Of a stretch of DNA of 38,718 nt, positions 7,575 to 16,043 are shown one piece after another. Each line of letters opens with the position of its first letter. Positions within the stretch are counted from its first letter, which is position 1. Source of the stretch: Borreliella garinii. GTDB lineage: Bacteria > Spirochaetota > Spirochaetia > JABEVK01. The notes beneath the pieces are model-generated. The model worked only from the letters and a program-made list of their open reading frames with translations, was not told the origin of the DNA and ran no database searches. Position numbers and translations under genes: made by a program. The stretch lies in assembly GCA_020720765.1 (NCBI GenBank), contig DYOB01000013.1, forward strand, positions 1 through 38,718. Reading direction: 5' to 3'.

Positions 7575-8535
7575 GAAAGCTCAAAGGAAGGGGTGTAGCA
7601 AGGATTTCACGCGGAAGTTGGAGGGATGCATTACCCGTGACGAGGAATCTTGCTGTTCCTTTGCGAAAGGCAGATTGCACAGCCTGACCGAGGTTCTTTG
7701 AACTGAAAGTATTCGTCACCCTGATCAGGGTTTTATTCCCGGTTACGGCAACCTCTGTCGAACGCCCGGACACAAGCTGTGCTCCGTCCACTGTAAGGGT
7801 GAAATCGAGTTGGGGGAAGCTCAGTGAAGCACGTGCTTCATTTTCTATCTGGATGGTAAAACTCACCCGGAATGGCAGGTCGAGGTCTTCGGGGTTGATA
7901 ACGGGTTCTGCAGGCCGACCCGCAAGCATATTGGTAAACATATTCACCGCCTGGGTAGGGTTAACGTTCCGGGCCGCCTTGGAAAGCGCAGCAGAGACAT
8001 CAGCCTGTGTGGGTGGTTCAACGCGGAAATTCAGAACCTGGAAGCGGGGCTTTACTGCTGGAATGCGTACCCTGGATGTGTGGTCGAAACTGATATTCGG
8101 AGGCAGCCCGGGCATGGAGGGCAGCGGAAAAGTGATGCGTATATCCGCTTGGGTTTCCAGGTAGTCTTTCTGCAGGTAGTTGCGAATCGTTCTGATCAGA
8201 CCGTCAAATGGCAGGACAATGATAAAAGTATTCGTCTTCTGGCCATTAGCCGGAATTTGAAATGATTCCTGGGTCTGGGCTTCAAAGACCTTGGCAGATT
8301 CCACAGAATATTGGATGCGTACGCCGCTCAGAGGCAGTGCGGCGGGGTAGGGATTGGTGACGGATACATCCATCTGAAAGGTGATATCACGCAGGCTGAC
8401 GGCGGTCGGGACGAACCTTGTCACGCTGGCTGTCGGCAGTGGAGGTCTAAGATTTCCAAGGTTACCGAATTGTGCCGTTGCACAAGCGAGGGTTAAAAAT
8501 GAGAACAGCAAAAAAAATACCTTATTCATACGCAT
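7546..8535 (-). CDS. LEA14/WHy-domain lipoprotein
   Basis: This 329-residue predicted lipoprotein has a signal peptide ending in a lipobox (LTLAC, Cys18). The mature part seems to hold two beta-sandwich domains of the LEA type 2 (WHy) kind, about residues 35-165 and 170-320. Each carries the pattern of D-x-S-V-T-N-P-Y-P followed by strands ending in S-V or T-F. Proteins with this domain are found in bacterial envelopes and plant desiccation proteins; no enzyme activity is expected. AGGAG precedes ATG 8535 by seven bases. It follows the barrel-like gene by 18 bases. Confidence 0.8.
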   Translation of the reverse strand: MRMNKVFFLLFSFLTLACATAQFGNLGNLRPPLPTASVTRFVPTAVSLRDITFQMDVSVTNPYPAALPLSGVRIQYSVESAKVFEAQTQESFQIPANGQKTNTFIIVLPFDGLIRTIRNYLQKDYLETQADIRITFPLPSMPGLPPNISFDHTSRVRIPAVKPRFQVLNFRVEPPTQADVSAALSKAARNVNPTQAVNMFTNMLAGRPAEPVINPEDLDLPFRVSFTIQIENEARASLSFPQLDFTLTVDGAQLVSGRSTEVAVTGNKTLIRVTNTFSSKNLGQAVQSAFRKGTARFLVTGNASLQLPREILATPLPLSFREEGEFSLR

Positions 8536-8553
8536 CGTTGTGCTCCTATGCTT

Positions 8554-9180
8554 TTAAAGATCCCACCTGATTCCAATCAGAAGGTTGAACTGGGTCTGAT
8601 CCCAAATTTCTGTAGGTGTCCAAAGGTTGTAGACAGGCAGAAGAACCTGGGTCCTGACTGTGAACCTAAAGAGCTCAGAGAATTTCCAGGTGATAAAACC
8701 CGCACCCGACGGGTAAAGGAACCTACCCGCTAAATACCACGCAGTAATATCGAGAGCCTTTTCGCCCCCGGTTCCTACGAAGAAAATAGGAAACCTGGGG
8801 GTAAAACCAATCGTTGCCTCCCAGCCGCCTGTCACCACGTCGAGTATGTCCCACTCCATCCCTACCCAGGGAAAAATACCCACACCCAGGAGTAGTACCG
8901 AATCGAAAATAGGTTCAAGCGGAATAGCCCTCTGGTCCTGGTAGCCGTAGTGCTGATGAAAGAAGGTGAATTCCGGTCGGAAAGTGAGGTTCTCTGAGAA
9001 TCTTATGGGTAGAGAAAGACCTAGGAAACTGACAATGGGGGACGGAGCACTGTTTTCAACGGAATTGAGGATCAAACCCACGCCGCCGTGTATTTCCACC
9101 CCAGTGAAATTGACACCAAAGATATCCAATGCCTGGAGTTGCGGCAGAGTCATAAGAAAGAGGAAAAAGTGTCTCTTCAC
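8554..9180 (-). CDS. Predicted outer-membrane barrel protein
   Basis: This 208-residue protein has a signal peptide (about 1-17, ending LQA) and a mature part of alternating hydrophobic and aromatic residues, rich in Phe, Trp and Gly. It ends in a strand (FNLLIGIRWDL), consistent with a small eight- to ten-strand barrel. The family was not recognised. It starts at GTG 9180, overlapping the upstream stop as GTGA. The AGGAG before it lies only one base away, so translation probably depends on coupling. Confidence 0.7.
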   Translation of the reverse strand: MKRHFFLFLMTLPQLQALDIFGVNFTGVEIHGGVGLILNSVENSAPSPIVSFLGLSLPIRFSENLTFRPEFTFFHQHYGYQDQRAIPLEPIFDSVLLLGVGIFPWVGMEWDILDVVTGGWEATIGFTPRFPIFFVGTGGEKALDITAWYLAGRFLYPSGAGFITWKFSELFRFTVRTQVLLPVYNLWTPTEIWDQTQFNLLIGIRWDL

Positions 9181-10133
9181 TCTCCTAGTATAGCGCTTTT
9201 TTCAAAAATACTCCATGGAAGAAAAACGCAACCTTCGTGGCCTCTTCCGCCGCTGACTGTGCGTGTCCAGAAGGCTACCAGTCCTTCGGATATCGCGCCG
9301 AGTCCGGTAAACCTCATTCCAGGGTGGACGAGAATTTCACCGGTCCCGGAACTCCCGCGAATCGTGCCCGATGGAGAGAGTACCCAATGCTTGTCACGGT
9401 AAAAGAGTCCGAAATACAGAGGGCCGCCTGCTTTTGTAAAGACAGCCCTTCCGAAAGGTAGCTTTGAGTCCTCGAGGTTCAGTGTCCATGTTCTTTCTGA
9501 CGGGGCCATGTCCGTCCAGTCGGGAGGAAGTTCTCCTGAAGGCTGGGTAGCCTGGTTTCTCAGTGCCCGGAGTTCTTCCGCGGGTAATTCTCTTTCAAGA
9601 CCCACCTTGGGATGAAAAAGGGTCCATACGGCGCGGGGGGAACTCCACTGCAGAAGCCATTCCTCGCCGACGGGTAAGGCGCTCACCAATCTAGCATCGG
9701 GGGTTCCGAGAACAGTTGGGATAAGGACTTTTTCGGGTTGTGAACCGGATTTCCAGAAATAGAGAGCTTGCTGAGGTTCTGCTGCTGTAAAGAAAACCCT
9801 GTCTGTTGACCAGAGACCACGGATACCCTTAAATCCAGGATTCCAGGCTGCCCTTTCCCAGACTAAACCCTCACCGTGAAAACTGACGAGACCTACACCG
9901 TCCCAGGTTTCGGTGAGAATACCTTCATTGATGGAGAGAAAAACACCCGGCGAGGGAAGGATTTGGGTCTCCCTCTGGTCGAGTTCCTTCCATCCACCAA
10001 GAGGCCAATACCCTTCTTCGGTGAGAACGTAAAGGGTTTGGAAATTTTGATAAAGGAAGGACGAAGGTGATTGTGAACACGAGAAAAATAGCGCTGTGGA
10101 TACCGCTAGTAAGCTTTTCCAAAAAGTGCCCAT
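9177..10133 (-). CDS. Unassigned lipoprotein downstream of proS
   Basis: This 318-residue predicted lipoprotein has a signal peptide [11 protein letters not shown]... ending FFSC, with Cys19. The mature part contains repeated Trp/Gly beta-strand segments that could be a beta-propeller or sandwich, but no family was recognised. A longer reading from 10262 exists. The start was set at ATG 10133, which is preceded by GGAAGGAGG and gives a clear signal peptide. The gene begins 28 bases inside the proS end and overlaps the next gene by four bases, so it belongs to the proS operon. Confidence 0.75.
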   Translation of the reverse strand: MGTFWKSLLAVSTALFFSCSQSPSSFLYQNFQTLYVLTEEGYWPLGGWKELDQRETQILPSPGVFLSINEGILTETWDGVGLVSFHGEGLVWERAAWNPGFKGIRGLWSTDRVFFTAAEPQQALYFWKSGSQPEKVLIPTVLGTPDARLVSALPVGEEWLLQWSSPRAVWTLFHPKVGLERELPAEELRALRNQATQPSGELPPDWTDMAPSERTWTLNLEDSKLPFGRAVFTKAGGPLYFGLFYRDKHWVLSPSGTIRGSSGTGEILVHPGMRFTGLGAISEGLVAFWTRTVSGGRGHEGCVFLPWSIFEKSAILGE

Positions 10134-11545
10134 ACCGTAGCCTCCTTCCCCGTACGCAAACAGGGTTCCTTGATGGGTTTCCCTAGGGTCTCCATGGGCA
10201 GACACCTGATAGTCGCCTTCGTCTCTTCTTTTATGGCCTTTTCTTCGGCTGGATCTCCGCAAAAGGGGATCAAAGCCCAGCCTCTTGCTCCTTCGCCTTT
10301 GAATATTTCAAGGAACTCTTTCCAAGTTTGAGGCCGGAAGGTGTTGGTCTCCCTGAAAGCCAGGGCTTTCTGGAAAAGATCTTTCTGAATTTCTTCGAGT
10401 AAACGCTGAACTTCCGAGTTTACCTGGGAGCGTGGAACAAAGCTTTTTTCGCCCGTGTCCCTTCTGACAAGGCACACTTGGTCCTTCTCCATATCTTTAG
10501 GGCCTACCTCGACCCTTACAGGGATTCCCCTGAGTTCCCATTCGGCAAACTTCCAGCCCGGACTGGCCGTATCGTCAAAATCGGTCTCGGTCCGGAATTG
10601 AACTTTAAGGTCTTTTACGAGGTTTTCCGCGTAACTGCGGACCTGTGCTGCGGTCTCTTTCCGGTAAATGGGGATGACGACGACCTCTACCGGAGCCAGT
10701 TTGGGAGGAATCACAAGGCCTTTATCGTCGCTATGGGTCATAATGACTGCACCGACAAGGCGGGTGGAAACCCCCCAGCTCGTGGCCCAAACCAGGTCCA
10801 AACCGCCTTCGGCCGTCTGGAAAGTAACGTCGAAGGCTTTAGCAAAATTTTGTCCCAGGAAATGGCTCGTTCCCGCCTGGAGCGCTCGTTTATCCTGCAT
10901 CATAGCCTCGATACAATAAGTATCCACCGCACCGGCAAATTTCTCCATTGCGGTCTTTTTTCCGGTCACAACAGGGATAGCCATAAAATCTTCTGCAAAA
11001 GTACGGTAAACTTCAAGCATTTTAAGCGTTTCTTCTTCAGCTTCAGCCTTGGTTGCGTGCGCAGTGTGCCCCTCCTGCCAGAGAAATTCCGTGGTACGTA
11101 GGAAGAGCCGGGTGCGTTTCTCCCATCGGATGACGTTGGCCCACTGGTTGATAAGAAGGGGGAGGTCCCTGTAACTTTGGATCCACTTCTTGTACATGGA
11201 CCAGATGATGGTTTCTGAAGTCGGGCGTAATACAAGGGGTTCTTCGAGTTTTTCGCCACCGGCGATCGTGACGACGGCGAGTTCCGGTGAAAAACCTTCG
11301 ACGTGTTCGGCTTCTTTGCGGAGGAAGCTCTCTGGAATAAGCATGGGGAAATAGGCGTTTTGGTGGCCGGTTTCCTTGAACATGCGGTCCAGTTCTTTCT
11401 GGATATTTTCCCAGATAGCGTAGCCTCGGGGTTTGATGACCATACAACCCTTTACAGGGCTGTAATCAGCCAGACCCGCCCTGACAACAACGTCGACGTA
11501 CCATTGGGAGTAATTTTCTTCTCGTGAGGTGATTGCTTCAGCCAT
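10106..11545 (-). CDS. proS: Prolyl-tRNA synthetase, archaeal/eukaryal type
   Basis: This enzyme charges tRNA-Pro with proline. The 479-residue form opens with [16 protein letters not shown], then has motif 2-like RPTSETIIW and [18 protein letters not shown]. It lacks the large editing insertion of the usual bacterial enzyme and ends in a C-terminal extension terminating in Tyr (FGKAY). These are features of the shorter archaeal/eukaryal class. The start was placed at ATG 11545; GTG 11566 would add seven residues, and neither has a strong ribosome-binding site. It lies 33 bases after the DUF2259-like gene and overlaps the following lipoprotein gene. Spirochaetes are known to carry this type. 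Confidence 0.95.
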   Translation of the reverse strand: MAEAITSREENYSQWYVDVVVRAGLADYSPVKGCMVIKPRGYAIWENIQKELDRMFKETGHQNAYFPMLIPESFLRKEAEHVEGFSPELAVVTIAGGEKLEEPLVLRPTSETIIWSMYKKWIQSYRDLPLLINQWANVIRWEKRTRLFLRTTEFLWQEGHTAHATKAEAEEETLKMLEVYRTFAEDFMAIPVVTGKKTAMEKFAGAVDTYCIEAMMQDKRALQAGTSHFLGQNFAKAFDVTFQTAEGGLDLVWATSWGVSTRLVGAVIMTHSDDKGLVIPPKLAPVEVVVIPIYRKETAAQVRSYAENLVKDLKVQFRTETDFDDTASPGWKFAEWELRGIPVRVEVGPKDMEKDQVCLVRRDTGEKSFVPRSQVNSEVQRLLEEIQKDLFQKALAFRETNTFRPQTWKEFLEIFKGEGARGWALIPFCGDPAEEKAIKEETKATIRCLPMETLGKPIKEPCLRTGKEATVWALFGKAY

Positions 11546-11578
11546 AGTAAGGCAGAATATGCCCACTCGGAACCTATG

Positions 11579-12277
11579 TCAAGGCGAAATGCGCCCTGTT
11601 TCAGCCATGTAGCGGATATTCACGTCATCCGGGGTCGTGCCGCGTTCTAGACGTTCCACAATAACTACGATTTCCCTCTCAGTGGGACCGAGGATGACCT
11701 GGTGTATGCGGTAGTCCGTCACGCCCCGCCTCTGTATGGAAGGGGTTCCGATGCGGCTTGTATGAACTGTCTGACCCGCCTCGGTTTTTATCACAAGATC
11801 AATGTAAAAACTGCTCTGCACCGTACTTCCAGAAGGGGTGACGGTTTGGGTCAGTTTTAAGGAATAGTCGCGACTTGTTTGATAGTCGATGAAAGTGACA
11901 TTTTTGCCTTCGGCGTTGTCTCCATTGACCCTAAAAAAGATAGGGCGTCCCAAGCGGACAGCATCTACCCCAAGTCTGCGCCTCGTAGTGGCGGCTTGAT
12001 CCATTAAGGCCAGGAGGGCCTTGCGTCCGTCATCACCCAGGCTGGCACCGCCGGGAAAGGTACCCCTGAATGCAGAATTGGGTACAAAGGTATTCCGTGG
12101 TACTTCAACTGTGAATATCTGGGCGTAGGGGGCCTGGGTTTGGGAATCCACCCCGTATTGGCCGAATTGAAAATACCTACCATCATTAGAGAACCCGAGG
12201 TTCTGAAAGATCGCTACATCACCCGCATAACCACCAGCAGAGAGGACTGCCAGGATAGCGACGAAAAAACTCCTCAT
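11579..12277 (-). CDS. DUF2259-like secreted protein
   Basis: This 232-residue protein has a signal peptide (MRSFFVAILAVLSAGGYAG) and a mature part starting GDVAIFQNLGFSNDGRYFQF, which matches my memory of the DUF2259 predicted secreted family found in spirochaetes. The function is unknown. The start was set at ATG 12277, because GGAGGG lies about eight bases upstream and a signal peptide begins there; the frame is open to 12301. It heads the leftward operon with proS, and is divergent from the membrane protein at 12347, only 69 bases away. Confidence 0.8.
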   Translation of the reverse strand: MRSFFVAILAVLSAGGYAGDVAIFQNLGFSNDGRYFQFGQYGVDSQTQAPYAQIFTVEVPRNTFVPNSAFRGTFPGGASLGDDGRKALLALMDQAATTRRRLGVDAVRLGRPIFFRVNGDNAEGKNVTFIDYQTSRDYSLKLTQTVTPSGSTVQSSFYIDLVIKTEAGQTVHTSRIGTPSIQRRGVTDYRIHQVILGPTEREIVVIVERLERGTTPDDVNIRYMAETGRISP

Positions 12278-12311
12278 GGTTCTACCCTCCATCCTTACCA
12301 TTATCGAGGGG

Positions 12312-12340
12312 TTTCTTCAAATCCTAAAATTTTACATAAT
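12312..12340 (+). promoter_or_regulatory. Possible sigma-70 promoter of the membrane-protein gene
   Basis: TTTCTT (12312-12317) and CATAAT (12335-12340) are separated by 17 bases. The -10 matches five of six consensus bases; the -35 is weak. Transcription would begin at about 12347, exactly at the ATG, so the mRNA could be leaderless. Confidence 0.35.
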
Positions 12341-12346
12341 AGGAAT

Positions 12347-13108
12347 ATGGGTATACCCGCGCGGGCGCGCTTTCTCCTTGCCGGACAGTTTCTTTCGTTT
12401 CTCTTGTTGATTTCATCGTTCTATCCTCTTGCCCATTGGATAATTGTAATCCAAGCCGGGGAAGTTTGGCAAATCATCACCCTTACTGCATTAGCTGTCT
12501 ATGGAATCCTATGCCAGATCATTCTCTTCGACACAAGAAAATTGGGTTTGAGAACCAACGCTCCGGAAGTTTTCTATTTTTCTTTTTTCCTTATACTCTC
12601 AACATTCGAGGTCCTAAGAATCTGGTTTATTTGGCTAAATGAAAATCAGCTGCTGTATTTCTGGGGCGGATTTCTGACTAGGACGCTCTATTTTGCAAGA
12701 CTCACTTCTGTCATGTCGCTTTTCGTAGGTGCACTGTACCCACTAGGATGGAGGTATAAAAGGTCGAGCCGGATCGGTGTGGTTATTTTTGCTTTGAGTC
12801 TTTTTATTGTTATGGGGATTCCTGTCAATTCCAACAACCATCAACCCAATGGTTTGTATCTCATCGGCGAAGAGCCACTTTTCCTTTTTGCACTGGGAAT
12901 ATTTTTTCTTCTCGCTTTTATAGCTCAGTTTGTGGCTTATTTTCAGAATCAGGACAAAGACAGGTTGAGTATCCTTGTGATGACATTCCTACTCGCACCG
13001 TTCTGGATTATGAACCTTGGGGTTTGGAACGTCTTTATGACACCCTTCCTTGGTTTCATCCTTATGATCATGCTTAAATCTTTGAAAAAAGAGTATGAAT
13101 GGGCTTAA
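12347..13108 (+). CDS. Seven-helix membrane protein of unknown role
   Basis: This 253-residue protein reads as about seven hydrophobic segments (roughly residues 9-28, 38-58, 72-95, 103-130, 145-162, 176-197 and 207-240) with short loops and a basic C-terminus (KSLKKEYEWA). The frame is open further upstream to 12140, but that part is antisense to a signal-peptide gene and has no membrane pattern. ATG 12347 was therefore preferred; AGGA sits only two bases before it. No family motif was recognised. It converges with the kinase gene, leaving four bases between the stops. It resembles seven-helix sensor domains only in topology. Confidence 0.75.
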   Translation: MGIPARARFLLAGQFLSFLLLISSFYPLAHWIIVIQAGEVWQIITLTALAVYGILCQIILFDTRKLGLRTNAPEVFYFSFFLILSTFEVLRIWFIWLNENQLLYFWGGFLTRTLYFARLTSVMSLFVGALYPLGWRYKRSSRIGVVIFALSLFIVMGIPVNSNNHQPNGLYLIGEEPLFLFALGIFFLLAFIAQFVAYFQNQDKDRLSILVMTFLLAPFWIMNLGVWNVFMTPFLGFILMIMLKSLKKEYEWA

Positions 13109-13112
13109 AGGT

Positions 13113-13664
13113 TTAGGGAATAACCAGTGAAACTCCAAGGCGTTTCTGGGGGAAGAGTTTCTTTACGGCGATGGCATTTTTTGCATTATTAAAGATCACA
13201 CCCTCTGTCCAGTATTCGAGAGCTGCAAACATAGCGTTTCCACCGTCGTGGTCGTCGCTCTTGATGGTCCGGTAACTGACGTAGTTGCCGAGTTCGTCGA
13301 AGTTCTGTTGAAGGAAACACTCTACTCTTTTGCGGTTAAACACGTTCCATTGTTCCAGGTTCTGAAAACCTTCTCCCTCGTCTTGGACTATGATGTGGGC
13401 TTGGGTCACCGAAAAGCTGTACCAAACCCGGACCTTCTTTTCAGGATTATTCCCGTTTCCATGTTTTACAGCATTTTTAATGATCTCGCTGATCTGTTGT
13501 TCCAGCAAGTTGATTTCTTTTATTTCGGGGGGGGCTTTTTGTACAACCAGTAGGGTGAAGTACCGGATTTGACGAAAATCACTGGGAAATTCCTTGTAGA
13601 ACATCCCCGTCTTGTCAAACAATACGTGATTTTCATCGACTTTGAGTTCTTTTATTTCGCTCAT
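13113..13664 (-). CDS. Anti-sigma factor-type serine kinase (HATPase, RsbW/SpoIIAB-like)
   Basis: The 183-residue protein carries a GHKL ATPase domain: N box EIIKNAVKHGN (Asn64 region), G1 DEGEGF (95-100) and a G2-like HDGGNAMF (139-146). Such kinases bind and inhibit a target, often a sigma factor, and phosphorylate a STAS partner. It is encoded eight bases after the STAS gene (13673-14011) and in the same operon as a SpoIIE-type phosphatase, giving a complete partner-switching set. No sigma factor gene lies nearby, so the target is unknown and may not be a sigma factor. Confidence 0.88.
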   Translation of the reverse strand: MSEIKELKVDENHVLFDKTGMFYKEFPSDFRQIRYFTLLVVQKAPPEIKEINLLEQQISEIIKNAVKHGNGNNPEKKVRVWYSFSVTQAHIIVQDEGEGFQNLEQWNVFNRKRVECFLQQNFDELGNYVSYRTIKSDDHDGGNAMFAALEYWTEGVIFNNAKNAIAVKKLFPQKRLGVSLVIP

Positions 13665-13672
13665 TGACTTCT

Positions 13673-14011
13673 TTACCCCTCGATTTTCAGAAGGGCTTCA
13701 TCAACAGTTGCAGCCATGGGAAAGTACCCCATGAGCTTTGTCAATTCGATGACTTTTTTCACCGATCCGTGAACATTGGAAATAAAAAGTCTCAAGTTCA
13801 TCTTCTTAATGGTGGAGCAGATAAAAATTAAGGCCCCAATACCCGAACTATCGATGTAGTCGACGTTTTCCATGTTGATGACGAATTGATCGACCTTTTT
13901 CTCAAGCATTTTCATGACGAGCTCTTTAAGCTTGTAAGAATTGTAAAGGTCCATTTCACCGTTGACGTCAATGATGTATGTTTCTGTATGCTTTCGGATC
14001 TTCAGCTCCAT
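13673..14011 (-). CDS. STAS-domain anti-sigma factor antagonist
   Basis: The 112-residue protein is a single STAS domain of the SpoIIAA/RsbV kind. It contains IDSSGIGAL (53-61), where Ser55, after the Asp, aligns with the known phosphorylation site. When dephosphorylated by the SpoIIE-type enzyme upstream it should bind the neighbouring HATPase kinase and free that kinase's target. It is separated by eight bases from the kinase gene and 28 bases from the phosphatase gene. Confidence 0.93.
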   Translation of the reverse strand: MELKIRKHTETYIIDVNGEMDLYNSYKLKELVMKMLEKKVDQFVINMENVDYIDSSGIGALIFICSTIKKMNLRLFISNVHGSVKKVIELTKLMGYFPMAATVDEALLKIEG

Positions 14012-14039
14012 CCGTAACCCCTTTCAAAAGCGTTCATTC

Positions 14040-16034
14040 TCAATTATCCACCTTCATCACTAATAATGTTTGGTCATCCTGCCGTACCGATTTACCGCAA
14101 AAGACGTCGAGGTCTTTTTTGAGAGCCTCTTTTATCCTTTCGGCCTTTTGTGTGGCGTTGCCTATGACAAGTTTTTTAAGCCTGTCCAGGCTGTATAACT
14201 GGCCGTCTTCCGCAACAGCTTCGGTCACACCATCAGTATACAACATGATTATATCATTTTTTTCAAGTTTTGTGCGGATTTCTTTATATTTCGATTTTTT
14301 TTCGAGACCTATCGGAATTCCTTCGCTGTCAAGTTCTTCTATCACCCCTTTTTTTGAGCGGAAGACGAGCATGGGGTGGTGGGCTGCGTTCGAATAGACG
14401 GTTTTACCGTCGAGGAATTGGTAATGAACGAGCGTCAGGGTAGCAAATCTGTCTAGGCTTACCTTTCCGGAGATGCCCCAGTTGATGATTTCCAGGAGTT
14501 TTGAAGGCGACATCCCTTTCTGGTGGGCAAAAAGGTGGAGGATGGTCCTGATCATAACCATTGCCATACCGGCCGGAATCCCCTTTCCGGCGACGTCCCC
14601 GATGACGATCAGGATTTCACCCTTGCGAAGTGGGATAACGTCGTAGAAATCCCCGCTGACGCCGCGGGCGGCTCTCGACATGGCGCCAAGGGAAATACTG
14701 GCGAGCCGGGGAAGCCTCTGCGGAAGAAGAAGTTCCTGGATTTCCTTGATTTGCGTGGCCTCGATATCGATTTTCTGGCGTTCGAGTGTGTGAAGACTAC
14801 CAAGCAGGCCATAATAAAATTCACCTGTCCAGCGCGAAATGTCCTTAAAACGCCGCATCTGTTTAGGGTGGATCATTTTTCCGGTTCTTGAAAAGGTAAT
14901 AGCGGTGACCCCGAGAAGCCGGTCCCTGGAAACTAAGGGTGCGGTCAGTAAATTTAGGTCTTCCCAATCGTTTGAAAGATGGGAATTCAAAAACTCATAG
15001 GAAGTGGCTACAGATTCGAAATAGCTGACTTTTCCAGCCCGGCACGCTGGGTTGAGCAGAGAATTATCCAGGGGGAGATCGAGACCCATAAACATGGCCT
15101 CCCGTTCTTTTCTTGTGTGGGTTCCCGAGTCTTGAATAGGTACGAGCGGAGGAAAATCACCCGTGAAACAAGCGGGTTTTAGCACGTCTTCGTACTCGTC
15201 GAGCAGGAAAATTGCCGCACCAGCGCAACCCATAAAACTCATAAGTTTTTCGGCTGCGTGGACCAAGAAGTCCTGGGACGGCACGGATTCTGCCAATTGT
15301 CCTGAAAAGTCTTTTAAAAGCGTACGTAAGGTTTCCCTTCCCCAGAGAAGTTCTGAGTAGGCCCGCTCTTTTTGGTGGGCGCTGTCCGATGTAAAATGTG
15401 CCCAAACCATCATGAGGGAGAACCAGTTGAGAACAGTAAGGAACCTTGAAATTGTCCCTGAAAAATCAGCGGTTTCCCCAGCATTGTTTCCAGAGGTTGA
15501 GAGGATGAAAAGTACCGCATTAAAAAGGAGGATCAACCAAAGAGGAGGCAAGAGTGTGGTTGCAAGACGTTTTGCGTTTTGGCTTCGCTGACCGTCTAGA
15601 AGAATAAAAGTCAGTGTGACGGAGGAAAGGTTAAACAGACTCCAGATACTGAACATTTGGACGAGAATCTCCGGCGTCCATAAAAAAGGATTCACAAAAA
15701 AGATGTACAACATGCCGGACCCCAAAAGAAGGTTCCCGATAAAGAAAACAGGACCCGGATGGGGTCTTCTCCCCCACCTGCCGGCCAGTCTAAGGAGTAA
15801 AGCCGAGACTAGCATAAAAAACACAGCAATGACCGTGGGGTGAACCACTATAAGGTGGACCAAAGGCATGATAAAGTAAAGAACAGCTAAAAATATAAAA
15901 GTATGACGCAGAGCCTTGGGTATAAGCCAGGATGTCCTTGAGGAAAAAATAATAAAGATTGCTAGAAAAAGGATGTGAAGCCAAAAATGCGGAGAGGAAG
16001 GAAGAATCTTAAGTTGATCAAGAACGGGGGGCAT
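14040..16034 (-). CDS. Membrane-anchored SpoIIE/RsbU-type serine phosphatase
   Basis: The 664-residue protein has about six hydrophobic segments in residues 17-215, a GAF-like sensor region at roughly 230-420 and a C-terminal PP2C phosphatase domain (about 435-664). Metal-binding motifs are visible as GDFYDV (~460), GDVAGKGIPAG (~476), LYTDGVTEA (~597) and RQDDQTLLV (~652). It most likely dephosphorylates the STAS protein encoded next, in response to a membrane or small-molecule signal. ATG 16034 is preceded by GGTGGAGG at a very short distance (one base), with a possible AAGG farther back. Na/Pi-type gene stop lies nine bases upstream. Confidence 0.92.
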   Translation of the reverse strand: MPPVLDQLKILPSSPHFWLHILFLAIFIIFSSRTSWLIPKALRHTFIFLAVLYFIMPLVHLIVVHPTVIAVFFMLVSALLLRLAGRWGRRPHPGPVFFIGNLLLGSGMLYIFFVNPFLWTPEILVQMFSIWSLFNLSSVTLTFILLDGQRSQNAKRLATTLLPPLWLILLFNAVLFILSTSGNNAGETADFSGTISRFLTVLNWFSLMMVWAHFTSDSAHQKERAYSELLWGRETLRTLLKDFSGQLAESVPSQDFLVHAAEKLMSFMGCAGAAIFLLDEYEDVLKPACFTGDFPPLVPIQDSGTHTRKEREAMFMGLDLPLDNSLLNPACRAGKVSYFESVATSYEFLNSHLSNDWEDLNLLTAPLVSRDRLLGVTAITFSRTGKMIHPKQMRRFKDISRWTGEFYYGLLGSLHTLERQKIDIEATQIKEIQELLLPQRLPRLASISLGAMSRAARGVSGDFYDVIPLRKGEILIVIGDVAGKGIPAGMAMVMIRTILHLFAHQKGMSPSKLLEIINWGISGKVSLDRFATLTLVHYQFLDGKTVYSNAAHHPMLVFRSKKGVIEELDSEGIPIGLEKKSKYKEIRTKLEKNDIIMLYTDGVTEAVAEDGQLYSLDRLKKLVIGNATQKAERIKEALKKDLDVFCGKSVRQDDQTLLVMKVDN

Positions 16035-16043
16035 ACCTCCACC

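Noticed and set aside
10478-11101. Open rightward frame of 207 codons opposite proS
   Set aside because: It is antisense to a clear synthetase gene, with no start signal and a protein of irregular composition.
12140-12346. N-terminal extension of the seven-helix protein by 69 residues
   Set aside because: The extension is antisense to the signal-peptide gene at 11579-12277 and has no membrane or domain pattern; ATG 12347 gives a coherent protein.
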